Notes: generated by a model from the letters alone, not told the origin. A stretch of DNA of 64,000 bases from Azophilus sp965221465 (GCA_965221465.1 OZ244892.1:4402001-4466000), one strand, 5' to 3'. Positions 16,741 to 25,814 are shown, counted from the first letter of the stretch. Numbers and translations are program-made.

Positions 16741-17544
16741 CTAGCGGGAGAGACGATAGACCAGCGCGGTGCGATTGTGGGTGCCGGTCTTGCGATACAG
16801 GTGGCCGAGGTGCTGCTCGACCGTTTTCGCGCTGATCTCGAGCCGGTCTGCGATCTGCATGCTGGTCAGCCCGCGGCTGACGAACCGCACGATCTCCCGC
16901 TCCCGAGGGGTGATGGCGAACTCGTCGAGCCTGGCATCGGATACGATTTCGCCGTTCTGCGGGGCCTCGACCCGTGACCGCAGCCGGTCTAGGTCATGGG
17001 ACAACTGCTTCAACCGGAGGGAGCCGGCGATCTGCGCGGCGAACAGCCGCGCCTTCAGGTGGTCTTCGGCTGCGTAGTGCGGTTTGCCGCGGGCTCGATG
17101 AAAACCGAACAGGCCCAGCAGGCCCCGATTGTCGCCCACCGCGAATATGATGCTGCTGTGGATGCGCTGCGGATGCAGGAATTCCCGGTAGTAGCCCGAA
17201 TGCACGTAGCTGCGCTCGCTCGCGATCACCTGGTCGGTGGACACCACCAGCGGGCGCCCGCTTTTCGCGCGGCGCTTCAAGCCGGCAAAACAAGGGTCCA
17301 GGCTCCGGTAGTGCGATTCGTAGGCCCTGACCGGTTCGGCACTGACGTTGTAACCGAAACCGTTCCAGATCGGGTGGTCGCCGGTGTTTTCGCCCATCGC
17401 GTAGAACACGCAGCTTCTCGATGCGAACAACTCGCTCATCGAATGCATCAGCGAAGACGGAAAACGCTTGTCGCCGGCGCATTCGGCCGCGCCTGCTGCG
17501 ATCTCCAGAATGGTGTCGACTTGCGCGTCCGATATTGTGGGCAT
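16741..17544 (-). CDS. LuxR-family transcriptional regulator
   Basis: 267 residues. The N-terminal 180 residues form a GAF/PAS-like sensory domain (YAMGENTGDHPIWNGFG, then SSIIFAVGDNRGLLGLFGF). The C-terminal 60 residues are a LuxR/GerE DNA-binding domain: ITPREREIVRFVSRGLTSMQ, IADRLEISAKTVEQHLGHL. No receiver domain is present, so it probably senses a small molecule rather than being phosphorylated. It lies just upstream of, and in the same direction as, the TonB receptor gene, so it may control that receptor or itself; this is inference. GGCGGAG precedes the ATG. Confidence 0.85.
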   Translation of the reverse strand: MPTISDAQVDTILEIAAGAAECAGDKRFPSSLMHSMSELFASRSCVFYAMGENTGDHPIWNGFGYNVSAEPVRAYESHYRSLDPCFAGLKRRAKSGRPLVVSTDQVIASERSYVHSGYYREFLHPQRIHSSIIFAVGDNRGLLGLFGFHRARGKPHYAAEDHLKARLFAAQIAGSLRLKQLSHDLDRLRSRVEAPQNGEIVSDARLDEFAITPREREIVRFVSRGLTSMQIADRLEISAKTVEQHLGHLYRKTGTHNRTALVYRLSR

Positions 17545-17692
17545 CTCGGTCTCCGCCGCCTTTTCGACAGTTGTCTTGGCGAGGGCGTCTCGAAGCCGCC
17601 TGGATTGGGCTCGACGGCCGCATTAGTCTACACCAACGGAATCGAGCCTGAAGGGGCCGTGCTTTGGCCCGCCAAGGAAAGCGGCGTTCGCG

Positions 17693-18442
17693 TCACCCGG
17701 TTACGGTGAACTCGATGCTGCCAAGGGCGCCGTAGTCGGCCCGGTAGCTGCCCGGAAGCGCCGGGTGAATGCCGCCGCAGGCGCCCGTGATGAACAGCAT
17801 GTTCTCGGCAATGGAAAAGCCGCGCGAGCGCGATTCGCCCAGCATCCAATCGAGCGCCGTCAGGGGGCCGCCGAGAGCATCGGTCGCCGGTGCGGAACTG
17901 ACCGTCTCGCCGTCTCTTTTCAGGGTCACCTGAATGTCGTCGTACGAGTCGAGCAGCGGCAATTGCGAGCCCGCGATGTAGCGGTCGGCGCTGATGCTGC
18001 TGGCGACGAAGCTGGCTGCGTTCAGATTCTCGCCGTCGGCAAACGCCATCCTTGGCACCTCGATGACGGGCCCCGCCGTTATCGGGGCGCCGTCGGAGCC
18101 GATCACCACGCCGATTTCGCACTCGAGCATGACTCCGGGCGCACTGGGGAACGAGGCCCCGGGCATCGTCAACCCGGCGGCGAACAGGGTGCCGAGCAGC
18201 GGATGTGGGATTCCGAACTGCTCCCGGGATTCCGGCGCCGTCATCCCCGCCTTGCGGCCGGCCACCGCATCGCCGGCCACGGCCGCAACCAGGGCCTTCT
18301 GAATCTCGTAGGCCTCGTCGAGGGTCAGGCCGGCGGGCAGCTTCGGCAGCGTTCCGTTGGCCCGCGTCGCCGCAGCCATGGCTTCGATGAGGCCGTCCAT
18401 CTCATCCATTGGTGTCATCGTTGCTTCGGGGATTCCTGTCAT
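17693..18442 (-). CDS. 2-keto-4-pentenoate hydratase family protein
   Basis: 249 residues of the FAH-related hydratase/decarboxylase family. The blocks TLDEAYEIQKALV, GRKAGMT, LLGTLFAAG, LECEIGVVI and GGPLTALDWML follow the MhpD/4-oxalocrotonate decarboxylase pattern, including the acidic metal ligands in ECEIG. These enzymes add water to 2-hydroxypenta-2,4-dienoates during meta-cleavage of aromatics. No other meta-cleavage gene is nearby, so the pathway cannot be read from context. Three in-frame ATGs lie within 33 bases; I use the first. Divergent from the HIT gene. Confidence 0.85.
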   Translation of the reverse strand: MTGIPEATMTPMDEMDGLIEAMAAATRANGTLPKLPAGLTLDEAYEIQKALVAAVAGDAVAGRKAGMTAPESREQFGIPHPLLGTLFAAGLTMPGASFPSAPGVMLECEIGVVIGSDGAPITAGPVIEVPRMAFADGENLNAASFVASSISADRYIAGSQLPLLDSYDDIQVTLKRDGETVSSAPATDALGGPLTALDWMLGESRSRGFSIAENMLFITGACGGIHPALPGSYRADYGALGSIEFTVTG

Positions 18443-18523
18443 GGCGTCGGGAGCGGTTAGTGTACCCGCAGATTTGGGCCACTCCGATCGTCCGCCTGTC
18501 TGGCCGGGTTTCGGGCTGTTAAC

Positions 18524-18958
18524 ATGCGCGCCATGTCCTACGACCCCGACAACGTTTTTGCGAAGATTCTCCGCGGCGAGTTGAGCGCTCACACCGTTCT
18601 CGACGAAGAGCATTGCCTGGCGTTCATGGACCTGATGCCCCAGGCTCCCGGCCACACGCTGATAATCCCCAGGGAGCCGGCTGAGAACCTGTTCGATTTG
18701 AGCGACGAGGCCCTGTCGCGCCTGATCGTCGCCACTCGGCGGGTGGCCCGGGCGGTGCGCGCGGCCTTCGACCCGCCGGGCATGATGATTGCGCAGCTCA
18801 ATGGTGCCGAGGCCGGGCAGACGGTGTTTCACGTGCACTTTCACGTCATTCCCCGGAAAGGCGGTGTCGCCATGCCGTTGCATGCCCGCACGGTCGCCGA
18901 TGCCGAAGAACTCGCGGACCACGCGGCCAGGATACGCGCACAAATCGACGCCGCCTGA
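18524..18958 (+). CDS. HIT-family nucleotide hydrolase/transferase
   Basis: 144 residues. The histidine triad reads HVHFHVIP and the N-terminal half has VFAKILRGELSAHTVLDEEH and APGHTLIIPREP, the standard HIT/HINT layout. Members hydrolyse nucleoside phosphoramidates or dinucleoside polyphosphates. An ATG nine bases downstream is an equally possible start. Followed by a 311-bp gap with repeat R1-B. Confidence 0.92.
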   Translation: MRAMSYDPDNVFAKILRGELSAHTVLDEEHCLAFMDLMPQAPGHTLIIPREPAENLFDLSDEALSRLIVATRRVARAVRAAFDPPGMMIAQLNGAEAGQTVFHVHFHVIPRKGGVAMPLHARTVADAEELADHAARIRAQIDAA

Positions 18959-19064
18959 AAAGGCAGTTCAATACCAGTCCCGGCGCCTTCCATCGCCACG
19001 CATCCGTAGAGGGCTGGTTTGCATATCCCTCCAGCTTTCTCCGCGAGGGCGTCGAGGCGCCTCG

Positions 19065-19263
19065 CATGGAACACTTTTCCAAGTGATTGATTTTATTGGG
19101 TTCGTTGACGTGGCGAACCAGTCCTTCGATCCGGCTCCGAGAATCGGTATGCGGTACGTGCATCCGGCGCACCAGGCGGCAGCGCTTACCGCTACGATGG
19201 GCGCAGGCACGAGCCTCAACAGCGCCGGATACACGCACCGCACACCGGTTCTCTCCCAGCGAG
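19065..19263 (+). repeat. R1 repeat copy B
   Basis: Starts CATGGAACACTTTTCC and carries both arms of the internal inverted repeat: GAGAATCGGTATGCGGTACG and its partner CGCACCGCACACCGGTTCTC, about 60 bases apart. A single missing T in the head run shifts the frame that is open in copies D and E. It occupies most of the gap after the HIT gene; the first 100 bases of that gap hold nothing recognisable. Confidence 0.75.
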
Positions 19264-19269
19264 CCTTCG

Positions 19270-20046
19270 CTAACTGTCTTCGAGGGTTTCCAGGTACTGG
19301 TCCTGCAATCGGCGCATGCCGTGCAGCCAGCGATCGTAGTCCGATGCCTTGCGGCGGATGTATTCCGCGACTTCCGGGTGCGGCAGCACCAGAAAGCGCT
19401 CGTCCCGCAGCGCCTCGATGACCGCATCTGCCGCCTGCTCGGGCTCGATCATGCCGTCCACCGCTGCCACGCCGGGGCCTTCTGCCGTCATGGCGGTGCG
19501 CACGGCCTGCGGGCATAACACCGATACCTTGATTCCCTGGCGTCCGTGAGTGATGGCGATCCACTCGGCCAGGGCAACGGCCGCGTGCTTGGTGACGGCG
19601 TAGGTGACCGACCCGATCTGGGTCAACAACCCGGCGGCGGAAGCCGTATTCAACAGATAGCCGCCGCCGCGAGCGATCATGCGTGGTACCAGGTGGCGCG
19701 CCGCCCAGACGTGGGCCATGGTATTGATGCGCCAGATGCTGTCCCAGACTTCGTCGGGTTCGTCGAGCTGCTTGCCGGTGCCGATGCCGGCGTTGGAGCA
19801 GAACAGGTCGATGGGCCCGACGTCGCGTTCGGTGGTTTCGATGAGGTCCAGGATGTCCTGCTCCACACCCACATCGACCCGCCGGCCGGTGCCGCCGATG
19901 GCCGCCGCAACCGCGGACGCGCCGTCGCCGTCGAGATCGGCCACCACGACGTGCCGGGCGCCCTCCGCTGCAAAACGCTCGCACATCGCCCGGCCGATGC
20001 CGTTGGCGCCGCCGGTGACAACCACGATCCGGTTCGCGACTTCCAT
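19270..20046 (-). CDS. Short-chain dehydrogenase/reductase
   Basis: 258 residues. The coenzyme site VVVTGGANGIGRAM lies at residues 8-21, NAG follows the fourth strand (LFCSNAGIGTG), and the catalytic pair is in YAVTKHA. This is a classical SDR using NAD(P)(H). The C-terminus is somewhat longer than the minimal fold (RRLQDQYLETLEDS). TGGAGG precedes the ATG. The segment LAEWIAITHGRQGIKVSVLC is mirrored by a decayed fragment beside the tRNA gene, so a second copy once existed nearby. Substrate unknown. Confidence 0.88.
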   Translation of the reverse strand: MEVANRIVVVTGGANGIGRAMCERFAAEGARHVVVADLDGDGASAVAAAIGGTGRRVDVGVEQDILDLIETTERDVGPIDLFCSNAGIGTGKQLDEPDEVWDSIWRINTMAHVWAARHLVPRMIARGGGYLLNTASAAGLLTQIGSVTYAVTKHAAVALAEWIAITHGRQGIKVSVLCPQAVRTAMTAEGPGVAAVDGMIEPEQAADAVIEALRDERFLVLPHPEVAEYIRRKASDYDRWLHGMRRLQDQYLETLEDS

Positions 20047-20121
20047 CTTTGCCTCCAGGCGGTGAATTCGGATCACCGTAGACGTTTCCCGCGCTCGGCG
20101 CCAGCCATGCCGGTTCCCCAC

Positions 20122-20430
20122 GTCAATGAATTCAACAAGACAAATCACTTGGAAAATTCGTTCCTTGCGAGTTCCCAACCCGGCGCGCCGGGACGATGAC
20201 GCGCAAGGAACATCTGCAATACGCTGGGAGAGAGCAGGTGTGCGGTGCGTGTATCTGGCGCTGTTGGGGCTCGTGCTTGCGCCCATCGGCGCGGTAAATT
20301 TCTCCGCCTGGTGCGCCATTCGGCGAGCCAGATGCACGTACCGTATACCTGCTCTCGGTGCCGGATCGAACGTAAGGTTTCCTTGGTTCGCGAATTCAAT
20401 GAAATCAATCACTTGGAAAAGTGTTCCGTG
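20122..20430 (-). repeat. R1 repeat copy C with a second partial head
   Basis: On the minus strand it runs from a head (GGAACACTTTTCCAAGTGAT) through the TTCGATCCG block, both internal arms and the tail (GGCGCGCCGGGTTGGGAACT). It then enters another head-like segment (TTTTCCAAGTGATTTGTC), so two units are joined in tandem. It differs from copy B by an extra TCGCCGAATGGC beside the first arm. It fills most of the 520-bp gap between the SDR and the membrane-protein gene; no gene is evident in the rest. Confidence 0.75.
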
Positions 20431-20566
20431 AAAGTCAGCTTGCCGGACACCGGGAGTGAAAGTCCTCCCGAGGTTGCGCTTGCATCGCCGATCGGTGAGT
20501 CTTGGTCGTGTGGCTGTCACGCACGCCTTTTGACCGGGCGTGCACAATCGGGTCGATGGAGTCTCC

Positions 20567-20989
20567 ATGGCATTGATCGGCATATTTCTCCTGGGTTTCA
20601 TCGAGATCAGCGCGCCGCTGCCGGTGGTTATCGCCATGGACGGGCCCATGGAACCCGCGTTTCTGGTCATCGCTGTTTCGGGAACGCTTGGGACGCTGTT
20701 CTTCGTCTACCTCTCGCAACCGATCCGACGCTGGCTGGTGCGGCGCTACGGCATGGACAGCGTGCTGTTCACACGGACGGAGCGCTTTCTGGTCCGATAC
20801 GGAGCGATCGGGGTCGGGCTCCTCGCCCCGATGATACTCGGCCATGCATTGACCGCGGTCGCCGGCGTGGTACTTGGCGCCCCGGCCAACAAGCTGGCGG
20901 CCTGGACCATCGCCGGCGTCTGGTTGTGGACCCTCGTCTACTATGCCGCGCTGCTCACCGGAGGGTCGCTGCTCTCGATGGGCGGCTGA
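20567..20989 (+). CDS. Small integral membrane protein
   Basis: 140 residues, largely hydrophobic, with four probable membrane helices: ALIGIFLLGFIEIS, FLVIAVSGTLGTLFFVYL, YGAIGVGLLAPMILGHAL and AAWTIAGVWLWTLVYYAALL. The pattern resembles the COG2426 small multidrug-export group, but I am not sure of it and function is unknown. The threonine dehydratase gene starts 7 bp after its stop, so the two are likely co-transcribed. I prefer the ATG opening MALIGIF over an upstream GTG. Confidence 0.65.
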   Translation: MALIGIFLLGFIEISAPLPVVIAMDGPMEPAFLVIAVSGTLGTLFFVYLSQPIRRWLVRRYGMDSVLFTRTERFLVRYGAIGVGLLAPMILGHALTAVAGVVLGAPANKLAAWTIAGVWLWTLVYYAALLTGGSLLSMGG

Positions 20990-20996
20990 GCGCGTC

Positions 20997-21977
20997 GTGT
21001 TCACTCTCGAGGAGCTTGAACGAGCCAGCGCCCTGATTGCCCCGTATACGGCGCCCACACCCGTTTACCGGTGGCCGGGGTTGTGCAGCCGGGCCGGCTG
21101 CGAAGTGTGGCTGAAACACGAGAATCACACCCCCATCGGGGCTTTCAAGGTGCGGGGCGGCCTCGTCTATCTGGATGAACTGGCCCGCGCGAACGGCTTG
21201 CCGCGTGGCATGGTCACCGCGACCCGGGGCAATCACGGGCAGAGCATTCCCTTTGCCGCGCGCCTCCACGGCGTGCCCGTGACCGTGCTGGTGCCGGAAG
21301 GCAACAGCGTCGAGAAGAACGCGGCCATGCGCGGATGGGGAGCAGACGTGGTGGAGCACGGCCACGACTTCGACGAGGCGCGGGAGGAGGCCGGCCGGCG
21401 CGCCGAAAATGAAGGGCTGCTGTTTGCCCCCTCGTTTCACCCGGCGCTGGTGCGCGGTGTGGCTACCTATGCGTTGGAACTGTTTCGCGCGGTGGCAGAC
21501 CTGGATGTGGTGTACGTGCCCATCGGCATGGGTTCCGGCATCTGCGGCGTGATCGGCACGCGCGACCTGCTCGGATTGAAGACCGATATCGTCGGCGTGG
21601 TGGCGGCAGAGGCGCCGGCGGTGGCGATGAGCGTCGCGTCGGGCCGGGTTGTCGAGACCAACTCTGCCGATACCTTTGCCGACGGCATGGCCTGCCGGGT
21701 GCCGATGCCGGAGTCCGTGGCCATCATCGGCAAAGGGGCTTCCCGGGTCATTCAGGTGACCGAAGCGGAGATCGCCGCCGCCATGCGCGCCCTCTATGCC
21801 GACACCCACAATGTTGCCGAGGGCGCGGGGGCGGCGGCTTACGCCGGGGTGATGCAGGAACGCAGTGCCTTGAAAGGCAAGCGTGTGGCCGCAATTCTTA
21901 CCGGCGGCAACGTGGATACGGATGTGTTTCGCGCCGTGCTGGCGGGAACGACGCCGACACCGGCTTCCGGCCGCTGA
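20997..21977 (+). CDS. Threonine/serine dehydratase (PLP-dependent)
   Basis: 326 residues of the fold-type II PLP family. The PLP lysine is in GAFKVRGG (K51), the substrate loop in TRGNHGQS, and the phosphate-binding glycines in YVPIGMGSGICG. There is no C-terminal ACT domain, so it is the catabolic, probably non-allosteric kind that deaminates threonine or serine to 2-oxo acid and ammonia; a related ectoine or hydroxyaspartate activity cannot be excluded. GTG start, 7 bp after the membrane-protein stop. Confidence 0.88.
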   Translation: MFTLEELERASALIAPYTAPTPVYRWPGLCSRAGCEVWLKHENHTPIGAFKVRGGLVYLDELARANGLPRGMVTATRGNHGQSIPFAARLHGVPVTVLVPEGNSVEKNAAMRGWGADVVEHGHDFDEAREEAGRRAENEGLLFAPSFHPALVRGVATYALELFRAVADLDVVYVPIGMGSGICGVIGTRDLLGLKTDIVGVVAAEAPAVAMSVASGRVVETNSADTFADGMACRVPMPESVAIIGKGASRVIQVTEAEIAAAMRALYADTHNVAEGAGAAAYAGVMQERSALKGKRVAAILTGGNVDTDVFRAVLAGTTPTPASGR

Positions 21978-22038
21978 TTCCCCCCGGGGCGCGTCGCCTC
22001 CGGCAGTGCGGGAACGCGGTTTTGTACGTTTCCGCGCA

Positions 22039-22113
22039 ATTGGCCGTAGGGCACAGTAGCGAAACCTCGATTTCCTCGCGGCCGTGATTGGTGGCGATTC
22101 ACTCGGCCAGGCG
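22039..22113 (-). pseudogene. Decayed fragment of a short-chain dehydrogenase gene
   Basis: On the minus strand a 23-codon stretch reads LAE, stop, IATNHGREEIEVSLLCPTA. Set against LAEWIAITHGRQGIKVSVLC in the intact SDR gene 2 kb to the left, 15 of 23 positions agree, and the tryptophan codon has become TGA. Similarity ends on both sides. The rest of the 280-bp gap holds only a small CCGGGG/CCCCGG hairpin near 22145-22160. Confidence 0.5.
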
Positions 22114-22186
22114 ACAGACCCGAACTGCATCGCCTCGGGCATGACCGGGGCTTTCCCCGGCGTCGCACCGGCTGTGGCGAATGCAG

Positions 22187-22192
22187 TAGAAT
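22187..22192 (+). promoter_or_regulatory. Candidate -10 box of the tRNA-Gly promoter
   Basis: TAGAAT (5 of 6) followed by GCGGCGG, the GC-rich discriminator typical of stringently controlled stable-RNA promoters. No good -35 box is seen. Confidence 0.35.
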
Positions 22193-22257
22193 GCGGCGGA
22201 GCCGTCCCGTTCCGGGACAAGCGAGAAGCCTGTGCCGGGTCGTGCGAGGCGCTTTCT

Positions 22258-22333
22258 GCGGGAATAGCTCAGTTGGTAGAGCCCTTGCTTCCCAAGCAAG
22301 CTGTCGCGGGTTCGAGCCCCGTTTCCCGCTCCA
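22258..22333 (+). tRNA. tRNA-Gly (anticodon CCC)
   Basis: A complete 76-nt cloverleaf. The acceptor stem GCGGGAA pairs with TTCCCGC. The D-arm AGCTCAGTTGGTAGAGC, the anticodon stem CTTGC/GCAAG with loop TTCCCAA, and the T-loop GGTTCGAGCC all fold normally. The discriminator is T and CCA is encoded. It reads GGG glycine codons. The degQ-like gene follows 34 bp later. Confidence 0.97.
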
Positions 22334-22367
22334 ATTGCGCGGCCCACACAATTAACAGGACAGACCG

Positions 22368-23702
22368 ATGCTACGCAGCCTGATGGTCGCAGCCGCCGTC
22401 GCGGCAACCCTTTCAGCCCCGGCCGGCGCCGCCCTGCCGGAGGGAGTGCCGACATTGGCGCCCATGCTCGACCGCGTCAATCCCGCGGTGGTCAACATCG
22501 CCACGTCGACGACCGTAGCGGTCCGCAATCCCCTGTTCGAAGACCCGTTCTTCCGCCGTTTTTTCAATGTGCCGGGCCGGCAGCGATACCGCCAGACCCG
22601 CAGCGCCGGCAGCGGCGTAGTGGTGGATGCGGAGCGCGGCTACATCCTCACCAACAACCATGTCGTGCAACGTGCCGACAACATCGACGTGACCTTGGCC
22701 GATGGCCGGTTGCTGGAGGCGACGCTGGTGGGCAGCGATCCCCAGGTCGACCTGGCGGTGTTGAAGGTCGAACCCGCCGAACTGGTGGAGATCGGGTTCG
22801 CCGACTCCGACAGTCTGCGCGTCGGCGATTTCGTGGTCGCCATCGGCAATCCGTTCGGGCTCAATCAGACGGTGACCAGCGGCATCGTCAGCGCGCTCGG
22901 CCGCAGTGGCCTCGGCATCGAGGGATACGAAGACTTCATCCAGACCGATGCCTCGATCAATCCGGGCAACTCCGGAGGTGCGCTGGTGAATCTCGAGGGC
23001 GGTCTGGTGGGCATCAACACCGCCATCTTCGCCCCCTCGGGGGGCAATGTCGGCATCGGTTTTGCCATACCCGCCAACATGGCCCGCGCCGTCATGGAAC
23101 AACTCATCGAGCACGGCGAGGTACGACGGGGCCATCTGGGCATAGTCGTCCAGGACCTGGCCCCCGAACTGGCCGAGGCGTTCGATGTCGACTTCCGCGA
23201 AGGGGTGCTGGTCGTGGAGGTCATGCCCGAGAGTTCGGCCGAAGCCGCCGGCCTCGAGCCAGGCGACATCATCACCCGGGTGCGCGACCGCGCTGTCAGC
23301 AACGTGGACGAGTTCAAGAGCCGCACCGCGACCATCTTCATCGGCGATTCCGTCGACCTGGTGGTGCTGCGGGACGGGCGTACCCTCGATGTCGAACTCG
23401 AGGTCAAGGAGGACGATCTCGAAAAGGTGCGCGGCTCCCGAATCGACCGGCGCTTGTCGGGCACCGAGTTGCAGAATTTCCGGGATCAGGAAGAAGTCGG
23501 AGCCGGCGTCCTGGTCACGGGGGTGGAAGCCGACAGCCAGGCGGCCCGGTCGGGCTTGCGGCCGGGCGACGTGATCGTCGAAGCCAATCGGCAGGCGATT
23601 CGCGACCTGCGCAACCTGCGCGAGGCGGTTCGCCACAACTCGGAGCAGATCCTGCTGAGGGTATACCGCTCCGGCCGCTTCGGTTACATCGGGATTCGCT
23701 AG
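22368..23702 (+). CDS. degQ: DegQ/DegP-type periplasmic serine protease
   Basis: 444 residues. Signal peptide SLMVAAAVAATLSAPAGAA, then a trypsin-like domain with triad H98 (LTNNHVV), D128 (PQVDLAVLK) and S202 (NPGNSGG). Two PDZ domains follow: one around VLVVEVMPESSAEAAGLEPG, the second around VLVTGVEADSQAARSGLRPG. It degrades or holds misfolded envelope proteins. The linker between the FEDPFFRRFFN segment and the first strand is short, as in DegQ/DegS rather than DegP, but two PDZ domains favour DegQ. AGGA lies eight bases before the ATG. Confidence 0.93.
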   Translation: MLRSLMVAAAVAATLSAPAGAALPEGVPTLAPMLDRVNPAVVNIATSTTVAVRNPLFEDPFFRRFFNVPGRQRYRQTRSAGSGVVVDAERGYILTNNHVVQRADNIDVTLADGRLLEATLVGSDPQVDLAVLKVEPAELVEIGFADSDSLRVGDFVVAIGNPFGLNQTVTSGIVSALGRSGLGIEGYEDFIQTDASINPGNSGGALVNLEGGLVGINTAIFAPSGGNVGIGFAIPANMARAVMEQLIEHGEVRRGHLGIVVQDLAPELAEAFDVDFREGVLVVEVMPESSAEAAGLEPGDIITRVRDRAVSNVDEFKSRTATIFIGDSVDLVVLRDGRTLDVELEVKEDDLEKVRGSRIDRRLSGTELQNFRDQEEVGAGVLVTGVEADSQAARSGLRPGDVIVEANRQAIRDLRNLREAVRHNSEQILLRVYRSGRFGYIGIR

Positions 23703-23808
23703 CGGCATTGACTTCACGCAGCATGGCGGCTTTCACTGTGCCCCCCGGTGGGGTTGACTCGAGGGGCCGTGCCGGGGAGCCTGCCTAACAGCTTGGGCGA
23801 TTACTATC

Positions 23809-24729
23809 TTGGGGAGCCGAATACATGGGCCTTGCCGGCGCGCCGTCTGTTTCGCGGCGGCCATCGGCGCGGGTTGCGTGCTGGTGGGCATCGTCGCCTT
23901 GCCGGCCCACGGCTATGAACCGGAAATCCACCAGAAGCTCACCTTCCTGGCCGCCAAGCAACTCGATCGCTGCGTCGCGGGCTCGGAGGTGCCGGGCCTG
24001 AATGCCCTGCAGGTACGCATCATTGCCAAGGCCAACACGCGCCAGGCCGATGCCAACCTGTTCGTGCGCATGTTCCGCTGGAACTACTACGACCGGAGTG
24101 GCGTTGGCGACCGGGAAATACTGTGGATTATCGACACGCGCTTCCACGAGCACTTCGACCAGGTCGTTCGCCGTATCGGGTCCGCAGAAGATGCCAACGA
24201 CCGCTATCGCAACCTGGGACGCATCGTCGGCTACGTTCAGGACGTCACGTCTCCCCCCCACGCCGTACCGGTCTATGCCACCCGCTGGTGGCGCTTGACG
24301 TTGCAGGACCGATTCGACCGCTACCCGGTGGACGAGGAAGGGGTTGCCGGCCTGGTCGAAGCAAGCTGCGGGGAGGTCATGAACCCGGCTCCGGACTATC
24401 ACTCGGTACTCGAAGAGGCGGCGCGGGGTACCCTGGCGGCGGTTCAATCGCCGGTTGAGGGATTGCCGGTGACCTGGGAGATATTCTGGAGGGCGCACGA
24501 GAACCCCGGCAGGTTCGGTTCCTATGGCCCGGCGGGCAACAACTTCGGGCGCGGCGCGCGATTCCCCTGCGGGCAGAGGGAACGCTGCGTGCTTCTGGAC
24601 GACGATCCGCTGTATGCGGACTTCGCGATGCGACGGCACGCGGCCGCAGTGCTTGCCACCATGCGCGCCATGACGATTGCGCAACGGGTTGCCGTGCCGG
24701 AGCGAAACGCCAGTGCGTCCGCAGAGTAG
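23809..24729 (+). CDS. Exported protein, possibly phospholipase C/P1-nuclease fold
   Basis: About 306 residues with an N-terminal signal peptide (FAAAIGAGCVLVGIVALPAH). The mature part opens GYEPEIHQKLTFLAAKQL and later has RFHEHFDQV and YVQDVTSPPHAVPV. Spaced histidines and aspartates of this kind occur in zinc-dependent phospholipase C and S1/P1 nuclease folds (compare the HxxxD and QDxxxPxH features), but I cannot confirm the zinc set. The annotated start is TTG; no ATG is available in frame upstream of the signal peptide, so the precise start is uncertain. It stands alone between degQ and an oxidoreductase gene. Confidence 0.6.
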   Translation: MGSRIHGPCRRAVCFAAAIGAGCVLVGIVALPAHGYEPEIHQKLTFLAAKQLDRCVAGSEVPGLNALQVRIIAKANTRQADANLFVRMFRWNYYDRSGVGDREILWIIDTRFHEHFDQVVRRIGSAEDANDRYRNLGRIVGYVQDVTSPPHAVPVYATRWWRLTLQDRFDRYPVDEEGVAGLVEASCGEVMNPAPDYHSVLEEAARGTLAAVQSPVEGLPVTWEIFWRAHENPGRFGSYGPAGNNFGRGARFPCGQRERCVLLDDDPLYADFAMRRHAAAVLATMRAMTIAQRVAVPERNASASAE

Positions 24730-24756
24730 CGACAGGGTGCAGTTTTGACTCGATTG

Positions 24757-24850
24757 ACCCGCATCCGCCAGCAACTTCCTGCTGCGGACGCCGATGCACT
24801 CGCCCTGCGCCTGGTCGCCCTCGCGACGAAAGTTGGTGACGGATCGGGGC
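24757..24850 (+). repeat. R2 repeat, internally shortened copy
   Basis: Both termini are present: ACCCGCATCCGCCAGCAACT on the left and GAAAGTTGGTGACGGATCGG on the right. The centre lacks about 40 bases found in the complete copies. Lies between the exported protein and the luciferase-like gene. Confidence 0.7.
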
Positions 24851-24902
24851 GAAACGGCCCGTTCGCGCCATCGGCACCGCTTGTAGATCGGTACTCGTTA
24901 CA

Positions 24903-25814
24903 ATGCGGCCCGGCCTGACGCCCTGGAATTTCGGCGACCTTTCGGCTCAGAGCCTGTCAGGGCAGGCGGCGCTCGCCGAGTCGCTCGGATACGAGTCGTT
25001 CTGGCTGCCGGAAAGTCATTTCGTCGAGGGCGCGATTCCCGATCCGCTGATGCTGCTGGCCGCCGTTGCGGCCGCGACGCGCAAGCTGCGGCTCGGCACC
25101 ACCTCGTACCTGGTGCCGTTGCGCAATCCGCTACAGGCAGCCGAGCAGGTTGCGGTGCTCGATGGACTGTCGAACGGCCGAGTCATCCTGGGTGTGGGTC
25201 GGGGCTATGCGCCCGCCATGTTGCGCGCTTTCGATGTCGCGCCCAGGGAAAAGCGAATACGGTTCGAGCGCAATCTCGAGTCGATGATACGCGCCTGGAC
25301 GGGAGAAGCGGTGCCATCGGGGGATGCGGGAGAAAAAGTCGTTCTCGATCCGCTGCCGGTCCAGAAGCCGCATCCGCCGGTCTGGGTGGCGGCGTTCGGC
25401 CCCAAGGCGCTCACCCAGGCCGGACGCCTGGGGTTGCCCTGGCTCGCCTCGCCCATGGAGACGCTCGAAGACCTGAAGGCAAACCTTGCGATACACGGGG
25501 AGGCGGCACGGGCTGCGGGGCACGGCGAGGTGGCGGTCCGGCCCATCATGCGATCGGTGTTTCTCGGACGCCGCCGCCGCGAACTCGACGAACTGAAAGC
25601 GCGCCTCGATACCGCCGGCCGTCCGCGCCGGGACGAGAGGGCCGCGGTCGACGACTGGGCGATCGTCGGCGACCGCGGTTTCGTCGCCGCGAAGCTCGAC
25701 GAGTACCGGGAGGCCCTTGGGGTTACCCACATGGTGGTAACGCGGTTGCGGATCGACGGTATCGAAGAAGAGCGGCTGCGCGCATCCGTTGCAGAAGTCG
25801 CGGAACTGTTTTGA
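24903..25814 (+). CDS. LLM-class (luciferase-like) flavin oxidoreductase
   Basis: 303 residues of the bacterial luciferase-like TIM-barrel family. The markers are ALAESLGYESFWLPESH near the N-terminus, LRLGTTSYLVPLRNPLQAAE, LDGLSNGRVILGVGRGYAP and PPVWVAAFGPKALTQAGRLG. Members use FMN or F420 to oxidise small organic substrates. No F420 genes are seen here, so FMN with a partner reductase is more likely, but this cannot be settled. The ATG has no good ribosome-binding site; the R2 copy is just upstream. Confidence 0.85.
   Translation: MRPGLTPWNFGDLSAQSLSGQAALAESLGYESFWLPESHFVEGAIPDPLMLLAAVAAATRKLRLGTTSYLVPLRNPLQAAEQVAVLDGLSNGRVILGVGRGYAPAMLRAFDVAPREKRIRFERNLESMIRAWTGEAVPSGDAGEKVVLDPLPVQKPHPPVWVAAFGPKALTQAGRLGLPWLASPMETLEDLKANLAIHGEAARAAGHGEVAVRPIMRSVFLGRRRRELDELKARLDTAGRPRRDERAAVDDWAIVGDRGFVAAKLDEYREALGVTHMVVTRLRIDGIEEERLRASVAEVAELF

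Noticed and set aside
22145..22160. Rho-independent terminator after threonine dehydratase
   Set aside because: CCGGGG/CCCCGG is only a 6-bp stem, 168 bp after the stop, with no T-run.
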